NCBI GenBank assembly: GCA_023954795.1
Contig: JAGSHA010000070.1
Location: 1 to 11,437, forward strand
Direction of reading: 5' to 3'
DNA: 11,437 bases
Source: Oceanospirillaceae bacterium
Lineage (GTDB): Bacteria > Pseudomonadota > Gammaproteobacteria > Pseudomonadales > Balneatricaceae
Shown here in pieces: positions 1-7,219 of the stretch (its first letter is position 1; each line of letters opens with the position of its first letter). The notes under the pieces are model-generated. The model worked only from the letters and a program-made list of their open reading frames with translations, did not search any database and had not been told where the DNA came from. The position numbers were made by a program, and so were the translations under genes.

Positions 1-1044
1 AAACTGTGTGTTGGTATTGCCGATGAACACCTCGGTATCGGAGATGTACTCTTTGATCGTATCGGCACCCGTGCGGGTATTGCTGACCAAAGATGTCATC
101 TCACTGACGTTCTTGTCGATCTCTGAGGTTGCACTGCTGACCTTCAAAGACAATGAACGCACTTCATCAGCCACCACCGCAAAGCCTCGTCCCGCCTCGC
201 CTGCTCGTGCGGCCTCAATGGAGGCGTTCAGGGCTAAGAGGTTGGTCTGGTCAGAGAAGTCTTTCACCATCCCCAGCACCCGCATGATGTTTTCTGAGTT
301 TTCCGATAACTGATGCACCGTACTCTGGAACTCACTAATCTGCTTGCCCACCGCTTGCACTTGATCCTGCACGCGGGTCATCTCTGTACTGGAACCTCGC
401 ACTTCTTCCAGGTTATTGCTGTTGCGCTCCGAGATCTCCAGCGTGTGGGCCGCAATCTCATCGATCGCCGCAGTGGCTTCCTGACTGGCCTGAAACACCA
501 TTTGGGCACGGGTTTCCTGCTCTTCTGCCGAGGTATGCGCTTCGTTCACCACCTTCTGCAACTGGGTCGCACTTAGTGCCACCTGCACGCTGCGCTGTCG
601 CGTGGAAGAGATCATCTTCTTCAGGCTATGGGAGAAGTCGTTATAGCTTTCCGCCATGCTGGAAATTTCGTCGTGGGAGTACTGCGGCAAAGTAGCTGAT
701 ATATCACCATCACGCTCTTTTACGGCACGCAAGACGTTGGTGATACTGCCAATCGGACGCAGAAATAGATGCCGCATAAAGAAGATGGTAAATGTTCCGA
801 TAAGGAACGTGTAGATCAGCAGGACCAGCGAGGCGACAGACAGCGTTGATGCGCTCTGTTCAAGTACCGCACCTGCCGCCTGACTCGTATCGAGCTGAGC
901 ATGAAGTGAATTCAGATCCTGATAGACCCAATACCCGATGGCCGCAACGATGAGGTTCGGCCCCAATAGGAAAACGACGTTGCCAACTATTTTTTTGGTG
1001 AGGGAGTTAAAAAACGTCTTTTCAATACTGCTGTAAAGACTCAT
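1..1044 (-). CDS. Methyl-accepting chemotaxis protein (3' end outside window)
   Basis: Inner-membrane chemoreceptor that would pass a signal to CheA through CheW. The ATG at 1042-1044 opens a frame that stays open to base 1, giving 348 residues; the C-terminus is missing. Visible in order: a first membrane helix (about residues 19-40), a loop of only about 28 residues, a second membrane helix (about 69-90), a HAMP-like segment (about 91-145), a long coiled coil, and the invariant hairpin tip at about 266-297 (QTNLLALNASIEAARAGEAG, followed by RGFAVVADEVR). The tip is diagnostic for the MCP signalling domain. The periplasmic part is too short for a usual ligand-binding domain, so the signal may come from the membrane, the cytoplasm or a partner; this is inference. 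The Shine-Dalgarno is poor, but a good sigma-70 promoter lies at 1101-1130. Family certain; ligand unknown. Confidence 0.95.
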   Translation of the reverse strand, partial: MSLYSSIEKTFFNSLTKKIVGNVVFLLGPNLIVAAIGYWVYQDLNSLHAQLDTSQAAGAVLEQSASTLSVASLVLLIYTFLIGTFTIFFMRHLFLRPIGSITNVLRAVKERDGDISATLPQYSHDEISSMAESYNDFSHSLKKMISSTRQRSVQVALSATQLQKVVNEAHTSAEEQETRAQMVFQASQEATAAIDEIAAHTLEISERNSNNLEEVRGSSTEMTRVQDQVQAVGKQISEFQSTVHQLSENSENIMRVLGMVKDFSDQTNLLALNASIEAARAGEAGRGFAVVADEVRSLSLKVSSATSEIDKNVSEMTSLVSNTRTGADTIKEYISDTEVFIGNTNTQF

Positions 1045-1100
1045 GTGACATGCCCGTTGTTGTTATCGTTTATTTAATGTTTTTTATCTGCACTTTTAAA

Positions 1101-1130
1101 ATTCTAAGGCGGCGTATACTGCGTTTTCAA
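1101..1130 (-). promoter_or_regulatory. Sigma-70 promoter for the chemoreceptor gene
   Basis: On the minus strand, TTGAAA (1125-1130) and TAGAAT (1101-1106) are separated by 18 bases. Each hexamer matches the consensus at five of six positions. The start point would be near 1094, giving a leader of about 50 nt. No good sigma-28 (flagellar) promoter was found here, although chemoreceptors often use one. Confidence 0.55.
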
Positions 1131-1197
1131 ACACGCTGACGCCGTCGTTCCCTCGAAACTGTCATTAGAAAATCTAACACAGCACCTGATGCTTGCA

Positions 1198-1219
1198 ACT
1201 GTACTTTCAGAAGTACAGT
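1198..1219. repeat. Perfect 9-bp inverted repeat around the peptidase stop codon
   Basis: ACTGTACTT (1198-1206) and AAGTACAGT (1211-1219) are perfect inverted copies separated by 4 bases. The stop codon of the minus-strand peptidase gene (1207-1209) lies in that loop. As RNA this would be a stable hairpin at the end of the message. No T-run follows on either strand, so it is not a typical intrinsic terminator. It could instead be a protein-binding dyad about 70 bp upstream of the chemoreceptor promoter. Confidence 0.6.
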
Positions 1220-1902
1220 AGAGGATATCGGCACTGTAACCCTAGTCTTAAGGTATTGTACTGTGAGACAAAAGTAGCAACCAACGCCCAGAAGCGCTTG
1301 CTGTGGTTGAAATGCTTGAGATGAGCCAGCTCGTGGACGATCACATAGTCCACCTGATCGACGGGCGCCATGATCAGCCGCCAGTTCAATGAGACGTGTC
1401 CCCGGCTGTCGCAGCTACCCCAGCGGCGGCGAAAACTCTTGACCGTCAAACCCGACGCTACCAACCCGGTAATCTGCTGCCAGTGTTGAAGGCGCTCTGA
1501 CAGATAAGTGTGGGCTTGCTGCTGATACCAGCTTTTAACCAGATCGGTTACACGTTCAACTTCAGGGCGGCTGCCACGGCGGGATAACGTTACCCGTAAT
1601 CGATCATCAGCTCGCTCGACGTGATTGCGCGGTCCATACCGCCAATCGAGCACTAAGACCTGTCCGAGAAACGGTATTTCAGCCCCCTGCGCAATACGAA
1701 TTTCAAACGCTTGCCCTTGCTCAGCGAGGCTCTGCTGTTTCTGTACGATCCAGTGACGTTTCTCCGCAACCCAGCCTTCAATCCAGCGATCATCCACCCA
1801 ATGCGGGACCAGTACGCGGACCTGACCCGGTTCCACTTTAATGGCGGCGGTGCGACGTCTTTTACTGCGCACGATTTCGTAGGCTATGCGTTCTGTTGTC
1901 AT
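1207..1902 (-). CDS. YgjP-like (PF01863, M48-type) zinc metallopeptidase
   Basis: Predicted cytoplasmic metallopeptidase of the YgjP-like family; its substrate is unknown. From the ATG at 1902 it has 231 residues. The catalytic motif HELAH is at 190-194 and the third zinc ligand His at 200, within HELAHLKHFNHSKRFW, the family hallmark. The conserved RRRWGSC block is at 158-164 and is followed by the usual SLNWRLIMAP segment. No signal peptide or membrane helix is seen. An in-frame ATG at 1941 would add 13 residues. Neither start has a clear Shine-Dalgarno; 1902 was chosen because the family normally begins shortly before the SKRRRT segment. The gene is divergent from the glycosylase-family gene at 2000. 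Its stop codon lies in the loop of the inverted repeat 1198-1219. Confidence 0.88.
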   Translation of the reverse strand: MTTERIAYEIVRSKRRRTAAIKVEPGQVRVLVPHWVDDRWIEGWVAEKRHWIVQKQQSLAEQGQAFEIRIAQGAEIPFLGQVLVLDWRYGPRNHVERADDRLRVTLSRRGSRPEVERVTDLVKSWYQQQAHTYLSERLQHWQQITGLVASGLTVKSFRRRWGSCDSRGHVSLNWRLIMAPVDQVDYVIVHELAHLKHFNHSKRFWALVATFVSQYNTLRLGLQCRYPLLYF

Positions 1903-1999
1903 CAAATTTATCTGCTGGCAGTTTGTTGCGAGGGCTATCATAGTAGACTTGAATCAGAAGCACATCGCCAAACCGCAACCCACTGAGGCTTTTCGCTCA

Positions 2000-2587
2000 A
2001 TGTCCCTGATTCCGATGGACGATTTACTCGCCGAAATCCGCGCCTGTGAACACTGCGCAGCGCAACTGCCTTTAGGTAGCAATCCTGTGGTGCGCGCATC
2101 ATCCGGCGCACGTCTGATGATTATCGGACAAGCCCCAGGTACTCGGGTGCACAAAACGGGCATTCCGTGGAATGATCCCAGCGGTGACCGCCTGCGTCAG
2201 TGGTTAAATCTCGACTCGGAACAGTTTTATGACGAATCCCGGATTGCCATCATGCCGATGGGCTTTTGCTATCCAGGTAAAGGGAAATCGGGCGACCTCC
2301 CCCCGCGCAAAGAGTGTGCACCGCTCTGGCATCCTAGCTTACTGGAGCAGATGCCAGACCTCCAACTCACCCTGCTAATTGGTCAGTATGCGCAAAAGTA
2401 CTATCTTGAGGACCACGACAAAACACTCACTGAGCGGGTACAGCAATGGGCGGAGTGCCGGGAAGGCTTCATCCCCCTGCCACACCCTTCACCTCGCAAC
2501 CAGCTGTGGTTAAAGCGCAATCCTTGGTTTGAAGATGAAGTCGTGCCGATGTTACAGCAGCGGGTTGCTGCGCTGTTATTAGATTGA
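2000..2587 (+). CDS. Uracil-DNA glycosylase superfamily protein
   Basis: Member of the uracil-DNA glycosylase superfamily (PF03167), whose enzymes remove damaged bases such as uracil to start base-excision repair. It has 195 residues from the ATG at 2000, with TGAGG 11 bases upstream; the ATG at 2015 is an alternative. The first active-site motif is GQAPG at 43-47 (family 4 has GEAPG) and the second is HPSPRN at 162-167. Four cysteines, C16, C19, C90 and C106, have the CX2C-Xn-CX15C spacing that binds a 4Fe-4S cluster in family 4 and 5 enzymes, so a cluster is likely but inferred. GDLPPRKECAP (98-108) is conserved in this subgroup as I recall it. Base specificity cannot be read from the sequence. 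It converges on tgpA with only 18 bases between stops and no clear terminator. Confidence 0.85.
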   Translation: MSLIPMDDLLAEIRACEHCAAQLPLGSNPVVRASSGARLMIIGQAPGTRVHKTGIPWNDPSGDRLRQWLNLDSEQFYDESRIAIMPMGFCYPGKGKSGDLPPRKECAPLWHPSLLEQMPDLQLTLLIGQYAQKYYLEDHDKTLTERVQQWAECREGFIPLPHPSPRNQLWLKRNPWFEDEVVPMLQQRVAALLLD

Positions 2588-2605
2588 GAATGGGGATGAG
2601 CAATT

Positions 2606-4579
2606 CTAAATTTTGCTATGGCATCGACGCACCCACGCCAGCAGCTCTTTCCCTGCATCCAGCTGATCGGTTTCAGCATATCGCATCTGCTCGTAACGAC
2701 CCGCAATCTGGCTGAGCACCTCTGCCAAATCAGGACGCACGTCAGCCACACGTTCACAGTATCGCTTTACCGTTTCTCCCGGACTGCGGCCCAACCCGGC
2801 TTTACGTTCCAAGCGTTGCGACAGTTTTTCCAGCGCCTGATCATGCGGGTCTTTCGGGTTGTTCCAGCTGTGCCAGAACACCCGTAGAGCAACGAGTGTC
2901 ATCACCAGCATAAACGGGATCAGCAACGCCAAGGCAACCCTCAAGGGTGTTATTTCACCTAACAGCCGGGTGAGAAAATCGTTCTGATAGCGATGATAAT
3001 TCACCACCCATTGCTGCCAGCCATAGGACAAAGCATCCCACTTTAACCACAGATCAGCGAACATACTGTCTTTGCGGACCAGCAAGCTCCCTAATGGGGT
3101 GTCTTCAAGGAAACTTTCCTGCTCTGAAAACAGCTCTTCTGCCGGTCTTTCGATCCGCTCAGGCGCCACCGCAGCGGTCGGATCAAAACGCACCCAGCCT
3201 TTTCTCGGCAACCACGCCTCGACCCAGGCATGAGCATCGTACTGACGCACCAGCAAATACTTCTCGTAAGGATTCCACTCTCCCCCCTGATAACCCGCCA
3301 CGACGCGCGCCGGGATACCTACAGAACGCAACATAAACACCATGGATCCCGCAAAGTGTCCGCAGAACCCTTTCTGGCTGGAAAACAGAAACTGATCGAT
3401 CTGGTTCCCTTGCAGTTTTCCGGGGCTCAACGTGTAGGTGAAGTTGAGATGATAAAACGCCATTAACATTCGGATGTAGGCCTCTGGCGAACCTGCGCGG
3501 GTGTACCATTCACGCGCCGTTTCTCGACTGCGCGGATTAGTCAGCGGCAAACTCAACTCACGCCTGTAGTTCAGCGCATTGCTCTTTACTGCCAAGCGAT
3601 ACTGCGCAGCAGAGTGAAGATCAAACTGCTCTCGGGTATTGATAGGGTTTGCCCGCTGGAACGTAATATCTGAATTTAGCTCCACACCATCCGGCACAGA
3701 CACCGGCATATCTAATGCGGGAATATACATTCGCCCGGTCGGCTCCAACATCAGTGAATAGCGGTATGTCGGCTGTTTCATTTGCAGCGACTCGGTAATC
3801 TGGGGACGCGGATCCTGCTGTTTTCCCTTATACCAACGGAGACCGTCAAAGTCCGGGTACGTCATCACTCGCCAGTAAAGCGCACTTTGAGGAGGAGGCT
3901 CACCCTTAAACTCCACTCTGAATGCAACGTCTGAAGAACGGGTTAAATGGGTGATATCACCGGGCGACATCGTTTCAGATAGACCGGTCTTAGCCCCACC
4001 CACATCCATCTTAAGCGACCATATCGGTCCCATTCGCGGAATCAAAATAAACAACACCAGCATCAGTGGCAGGGACTGCATCATCATCACTGCACTGCTG
4101 CGGAATGGGCGTCCCATATCCACGTTGTGCGTTTGGTAGATGGCCAGCAAAGCGGCTGTGGTCAGCTGGATTGCCACCAACACATAGGCCGCCATCCAGA
4201 TACTTTGATCAAATAATAGTGCACTGCCAGCCACAATATACGCTACGTAGACCACCAACAGCGCATCACGCTGACGGTAGATCTCCAGCGACTTCAGGCC
4301 AAACCCTGCGATCAACAGCGCCACCATACCGTTGACACCACCAACGCCACCGTAGCTAAAAAATACCCCGCCACAGGCCAGAAACGAAAATAGCGCGAGC
4401 ACACTCCAGTGCGGAAACGACCAGCGCCCCGTGTGGACCATCAACCGCCAGCCTATCGTTCCCGCTATCGCCGCCGGAACCCATAACGGCAGGTGAGTTA
4501 AATGGGGCACCAATACTGCAATGATCGCAATGAACTGCCACATCAGCGCCGGGCGACTCAGACGAAATTGATCGCTCAC
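2606..4579 (-). CDS. tgpA: TgpA-type membrane transglutaminase-fold protein (DUF3488)
   Basis: Inner-membrane protein with a periplasmic transglutaminase-fold domain, homologous to TgpA of Pseudomonas aeruginosa, which is needed for growth there. It has 657 residues, close to TgpA. The N-terminal 180 residues hold about six membrane helices (DUF3488). The transglutaminase core has the triad C406 (in GFCGHF), H450 (in DAHAW) and D466 (in RFDPTAA), nearly the same positions as in TgpA as I recall them. One more membrane helix lies at about 549-567, before a C-terminal DUF4129-like tail of about 90 residues. The start is GTG at 4577-4579, overlapping the DUF58 stop as GTGA, with a strong GGAGGAG at 4584-4590. 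It is the last gene of the moxR-DUF58-tgpA operon. The physiological substrate is not known. Confidence 0.93.
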   Translation of the reverse strand: MSDQFRLSRPALMWQFIAIIAVLVPHLTHLPLWVPAAIAGTIGWRLMVHTGRWSFPHWSVLALFSFLACGGVFFSYGGVGGVNGMVALLIAGFGLKSLEIYRQRDALLVVYVAYIVAGSALLFDQSIWMAAYVLVAIQLTTAALLAIYQTHNVDMGRPFRSSAVMMMQSLPLMLVLFILIPRMGPIWSLKMDVGGAKTGLSETMSPGDITHLTRSSDVAFRVEFKGEPPPQSALYWRVMTYPDFDGLRWYKGKQQDPRPQITESLQMKQPTYRYSLMLEPTGRMYIPALDMPVSVPDGVELNSDITFQRANPINTREQFDLHSAAQYRLAVKSNALNYRRELSLPLTNPRSRETAREWYTRAGSPEAYIRMLMAFYHLNFTYTLSPGKLQGNQIDQFLFSSQKGFCGHFAGSMVFMLRSVGIPARVVAGYQGGEWNPYEKYLLVRQYDAHAWVEAWLPRKGWVRFDPTAAVAPERIERPAEELFSEQESFLEDTPLGSLLVRKDSMFADLWLKWDALSYGWQQWVVNYHRYQNDFLTRLLGEITPLRVALALLIPFMLVMTLVALRVFWHSWNNPKDPHDQALEKLSQRLERKAGLGRSPGETVKRYCERVADVRPDLAEVLSQIAGRYEQMRYAETDQLDAGKELLAWVRRCHSKI

Positions 4580-5544
4580 CCTACTCCTCCCGGAAACAGT
4601 GCCAACGCAGTCAGCAACTGCTGACGGTGGCTTTCTCCCCGATCCGGTTCAAAGTCCCTGCCAGGTAGGCGCAGTCCGTAATGCTCCCCCTGCTTCTCAA
4701 GCTGAAGCACTAAATAGCATAAGCAGGACAGGCGGGTTTCCGTGGGCATGCCTGTCAGGGCATCCCAATCAAGCCAGACTCGCTCATCCACCTCAGCATG
4801 AAACGTTTTGGCATGCAGTCCCTGTCCGCGGGCGTAGGTTTTCCATGCCACGTGACGCAAAGGCATACCGGGATGATATTGCTCTAACCCGGCAAAATCC
4901 TCCCCGCCATCAAGCGACTGCATCCGCCCGTCGCCCTCCGAACGGATATAAGATTGTGGCTGAAGGCTTTTTTTCGGACTGGGATACACAACCGCATTGC
5001 TATCGACCTCAAGCCAACTCCAGACTCGTAGCAACCCAAGCGGGTACACGCTTTCGATCAGCAACGGACGAGGATGCAACCGCCCTCGCTCTGGTGCCGG
5101 GTGATAGAGGCGCACCGCGCAACCCGAGTGATCAATCATCTCAATGGTTTGCGACTGACATCCTTTCCATGCGAGCTGCACATTTTCCCGCTCACGTTTA
5201 CCACCAGCACTTAAGCGCAGCTCAAATTCAGCCTGCTCACCGGCAAAACAGGGGTAACCCTTAATAGCGGTAATCTTAATTCCGGAGAGATTGCTGTACG
5301 TATAGATTATTGAGAGAACAAAGATGCTAAGCAGTAAAAACGCCACCGCATGGAGCAGATTGTTTTCGTAGTTCACACCGATAAGCAGCAACAGGAGCGA
5401 GACGAAAATGAACCCCCAACCGGAACGGCTGGGGAAGATAAAAATACGTTTATGGTTCAGTTCAATTGAGCGACCTTTTGGACGTCGACGCGCCGCCCAG
5501 CGATCAAATGGCCGCCGCAGGCTTTTTCTAAGCTTAGCGAACAT
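4576..5544 (-). CDS. DUF58 domain protein (MoxR-associated)
   Basis: Membrane-anchored protein that accompanies MoxR ATPases; its molecular role is not established. It has 322 residues from the ATG at 5544. A basic cytoplasmic N-terminus (about 1-32) precedes two membrane helices at about 43-57 and 64-84. A beta-rich region follows, then the DUF58 signature at about 213-239 (GGEDFAGLEQYHPGMPLRHV, then AWKTYAR). The frame is open up to 5655, but that extension overlaps moxR and is not like the family. The chosen start lies 16 bases after the moxR stop, with AAGG in the gap. The stop overlaps the tgpA start by 4 bases, which suggests translational coupling. The sequence does not show whether the von Willebrand A-like fold reported for some DUF58 proteins keeps a metal site. 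Confidence 0.9.
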   Translation of the reverse strand: MFAKLRKSLRRPFDRWAARRRPKGRSIELNHKRIFIFPSRSGWGFIFVSLLLLLIGVNYENNLLHAVAFLLLSIFVLSIIYTYSNLSGIKITAIKGYPCFAGEQAEFELRLSAGGKRERENVQLAWKGCQSQTIEMIDHSGCAVRLYHPAPERGRLHPRPLLIESVYPLGLLRVWSWLEVDSNAVVYPSPKKSLQPQSYIRSEGDGRMQSLDGGEDFAGLEQYHPGMPLRHVAWKTYARGQGLHAKTFHAEVDERVWLDWDALTGMPTETRLSCLCYLVLQLEKQGEHYGLRLPGRDFEPDRGESHRQQLLTALALFPGGVG

Positions 5545-5560
5545 GACAAACCGCTGACCT

Positions 5561-6481
5561 TCAGCCGACAACATCAACCTCACTAAGCAATCGCTGCACC
5601 AACGCCAACCCACCATGCTCGGCATAGTCTTCAGCCGCCCGCAAACGGTGACCAAATACGGGCTTCAACAACGTTTGCAGATCCTCCGGTACAACATATT
5701 GGCGACCATGCATATAGGCCCATGTTTTAGCACTGCGCAGCAACGCCAGCGCACCACGTGGCGAGATACCGTATGCAAAGCCTTTCGCTTCACGGCTGTA
5801 ACGCACCAGGCGCTGCAAGTAATCTAGCAGGCTGTTCGATGCCTGCACTTTATCGCACGCAAGGTAGATTTCACGCAGTGTTTGCTGATCGATACACACC
5901 GGCAGATCACCAATACGACCCCGAACATCCCCGCCTTTTAGCAGCTCCCGCTCAGCTTCGTGGGCCGGATACCCCAATTCAATTCGCATCAGAAAGCGAT
6001 CGAGCTGCGACTCCGGTAAAGGAAAGGTACCGTATTGACTCAGAGGGTTTTGGGTCGCTATAACAAAAAACGGGTCCGGTAACGGATAGGTATGGCCGTC
6101 CAGAGAAACCTGATGTTCCTCCATTGCCTCCAGTAATGCGCTCTGGGTTTTAGGTGTCGTCCGGTTAATCTCGTCCGCTAATAGCAGCTGTGTAAATACG
6201 GGTCCGCGATGAAAACGAAACTCACTGTTACCCGCATCAAACACGGTTACACCTAACAGATCGGCGGGCAGCATATCGCTGGTGAACTGGACACGTTGAT
6301 AGTTCAGCCCCATCACCTGTGCCAGAGCATGCGCCAGCGTGGTTTTACCCATACCCGGCAGGTCTTCAATGAGTAAGTGCCCATGCGCAAAAAGACAGGT
6401 CAATGCCTGCCGTATCTGCCGCTCTTTGCCGTATAGCACACCACCAATCACCTCAATGGCATGGTCTATCTTTTCCTGCAT
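5561..6481 (-). CDS. MoxR-family AAA+ ATPase
   Basis: Cytoplasmic AAA+ ATPase of the MoxR group, thought to act as a chaperone-like remodelling enzyme for partner proteins encoded beside it. It has 306 residues from the ATG at 6481, preceded by AGGGAAG at good spacing. A TTG at 6523 could extend it by 14 residues but lacks a ribosome site. Walker A is GMGKTT at 43-48, Walker B LLLADE at 99-104, sensor 1 ATQNP at 142-146, the arginine-finger region LDRF at 160-163, and sensor 2 SPRG at 240-243. All key residues are present, so it should hydrolyse ATP. It is the first gene of the moxR-DUF58-tgpA operon; DUF58 and TgpA are the likely partners. A weak promoter, TTGTCT-N17-GATTAT, can be seen in the 98-base gap upstream. 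Confidence 0.95.
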   Translation of the reverse strand: MQEKIDHAIEVIGGVLYGKERQIRQALTCLFAHGHLLIEDLPGMGKTTLAHALAQVMGLNYQRVQFTSDMLPADLLGVTVFDAGNSEFRFHRGPVFTQLLLADEINRTTPKTQSALLEAMEEHQVSLDGHTYPLPDPFFVIATQNPLSQYGTFPLPESQLDRFLMRIELGYPAHEAERELLKGGDVRGRIGDLPVCIDQQTLREIYLACDKVQASNSLLDYLQRLVRYSREAKGFAYGISPRGALALLRSAKTWAYMHGRQYVVPEDLQTLLKPVFGHRLRAAEDYAEHGGLALVQRLLSEVDVVG

Positions 6482-6533
6482 ATCGCTTCCCTGGTTGCCG
6501 TAACAAAAAAGAACTTCAGACAATAATCAAATG

Positions 6534-6569
6534 ACTCCCGAAAACAGACAACGGTCTCCACCCGGGAGT
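6534..6569. repeat. Nested inverted repeat upstream of moxR
   Basis: ACTCCCG (6534-6540) and CGGGAGT (6563-6569) are perfect inverted copies. Between them lies a smaller hairpin, AGAC-AACG-GTCT. Together they form a two-tier stem on either strand in the gap between the DUF6482-like gene and moxR. No T-run follows, so it is more likely an operator or an mRNA structure than a terminator. One arm falls in the spacer of the weak moxR promoter. Confidence 0.4.
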
Positions 6570-6579
6570 TCAATCGGGA

Positions 6580-6885
6580 TCAGAACCTCAACGGAATCGA
6601 TTCACTGTGATAGTCAGCAAAGCTGTTTGTGCAAGCCTCATCATGGGGAATCACCTGTACCAGATTGGCACGATGCACACCGGCCCGGTGACAAATGTCA
6701 TAGGCTTCGGTCACACTTCTACAGGTAATCACACCACCTTCATTATCTTTAATCAGGTCCTTTGCAACCTCTTTGTCCTTGCCGTATTCAACTTGAATCA
6801 CCATTGGACCACAACCGGACTCAATGAAATTTACGTTACGCAGACGATGCTGTTCCGCCAGAGTGATGAATTCAGACATATTCAT
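6580..6885 (-). CDS. Small DUF6482-like protein of unknown function
   Basis: Cytoplasmic protein of 101 residues with no signal peptide or membrane helix. It resembles the DUF6482 family of Pseudomonas and relatives: an N-terminal helix (EFITLAEQHRLRNVNFIESG), a strand VITCRSVTEAYDICHRAGV at about 52-70, and a closing LVQVIPHDEAC at 75-85 that matches the family's conserved LVQ..HDEMC-like end. The assignment is from memory of the family and is moderately sure. Four cysteines (25, 55, 65 and 85) could bind metal or form a redox pair, but nothing shows that. The start at 6885 has AGGAG 8 bases upstream; a second ATG two codons in (6879) is possible. Function unknown. It is read toward moxR and could be co-transcribed with it. 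Confidence 0.8.
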   Translation of the reverse strand: MNMSEFITLAEQHRLRNVNFIESGCGPMVIQVEYGKDKEVAKDLIKDNEGGVITCRSVTEAYDICHRAGVHRANLVQVIPHDEACTNSFADYHSESIPLRF

Positions 6886-6937
6886 AGCACAGGCTCCTCT
6901 CGTTAATTAGCAGGCTGTACGTTCCGTGCGCCAGACT

Positions 6938-6955
6938 TGGATCAGATCAGATCCA
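6938..6955. repeat. Inverted repeat with three GATC sites
   Basis: TGGATC (6938-6943) and GATCCA (6950-6955) are perfect inverted copies around AGATCA. The stretch holds three GATC tetramers exactly 5 bases apart (6940, 6945, 6950). It lies about 55-70 bases upstream of the DUF6482-like start, in the likely promoter region. Just beyond it, TAAGCT-N5-AGCTTA (6964-6980) is a second small dyad. Both may be regulator sites; no clear promoter hexamers were found here. Confidence 0.35.
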
Positions 6956-7038
6956 GCTCGCTGTAAGCTACTTAAGCTTAGCTGAGGGTGCAGAAAAGGG
7001 TATGAGGAAATTTACACGCGAAAAATCAGATACTTGAT

Positions 7039-7066
7039 AAAAAAAAGCCCCAACATAAGCCGGGGC
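7039..7066 (-). terminator. Intrinsic terminator of the candidate small RNA
   Basis: On the minus strand, GCCCC (7066-7062) pairs with GGGGC (7051-7047) across a 10-nt loop, followed at once by eight T residues (7046-7039). It works only in the minus direction, because on the plus strand the stem is preceded by A residues and not followed by T. No protein gene lies between it and the slyD terminator, so it must end a non-coding transcript. Confidence 0.8.
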
Positions 7067-7210
7067 GAACCTAGAGTGCTATGTGTCACATTGATAAGAC
7101 AGGCAAGATTTCCTCCAGCCCCTGTGACGCCCTATCAAGGAAGGCTGGAAATCTAGCCAGACTGGCGGGACATTGCGCTAAGGCATCAACGCTCCGCCAT
7201 CATGGCTGAC
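7039..7210 (-). ncRNA. Candidate sigma-54-dependent small RNA, about 170 nt, family unknown
   Basis: The stretch has no coding frame worth calling, but it holds a complete transcription unit on the minus strand. A near-consensus sigma-54 promoter (7220-7235) predicts a start near 7210, and an intrinsic terminator ends at 7039. The first stem begins a few bases after the predicted start: AGCCA (7207-7203) with TGGCT (7159-7155), continued by TGGCGG (7199-7194) with CCGCCA (7168-7163), and capped by a small inner hairpin. A second long stem pairs AGATTTCCAGCC (7154-7143) with GGCTGG (7120-7115) and AAATCT (7111-7106), with a 3-nt bulge. Its loop can pair with bases 7096-7085 downstream. slyD has its own terminator upstream, so this is not an mRNA tail. 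It matches no small RNA I know (6S, GlmY/Z, Qrr, CrcZ, Rsm, Spot 42). Expression is inferred. Confidence 0.6.
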
Positions 7211-7219
7211 TCTGCTTAA

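Noticed and set aside
8..576. Two plus-strand frames at the left edge
   Set aside because: They are antisense to the chemoreceptor signalling domain, which is unmistakable.
1060..1095. Sigma-28 flagellar promoter before the chemoreceptor (TAAA...CGATAA)
   Set aside because: The spacing is about 3 bases too short, and the GC before CGATAA is missing. The sigma-70 promoter at 1101-1130 fits better.
1198..1219. LexA-type SOS box (CTGT...ACAG)
   Set aside because: The distance between CTGT and ACAG is 12 bases, not the 8 of the gammaproteobacterial LexA site.
4599..5264. 221-codon plus-strand frame opposite the DUF58 gene
   Set aside because: It lies inside a well-supported gene with clear family motifs. 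Its own product has no recognisable domain and biased composition.
5545..5655. Longer start for the DUF58 protein
   Set aside because: The extra 37 residues overlap moxR and do not resemble the family. The ATG at 5544 has AAGG upstream and sits 16 bases after the moxR stop.
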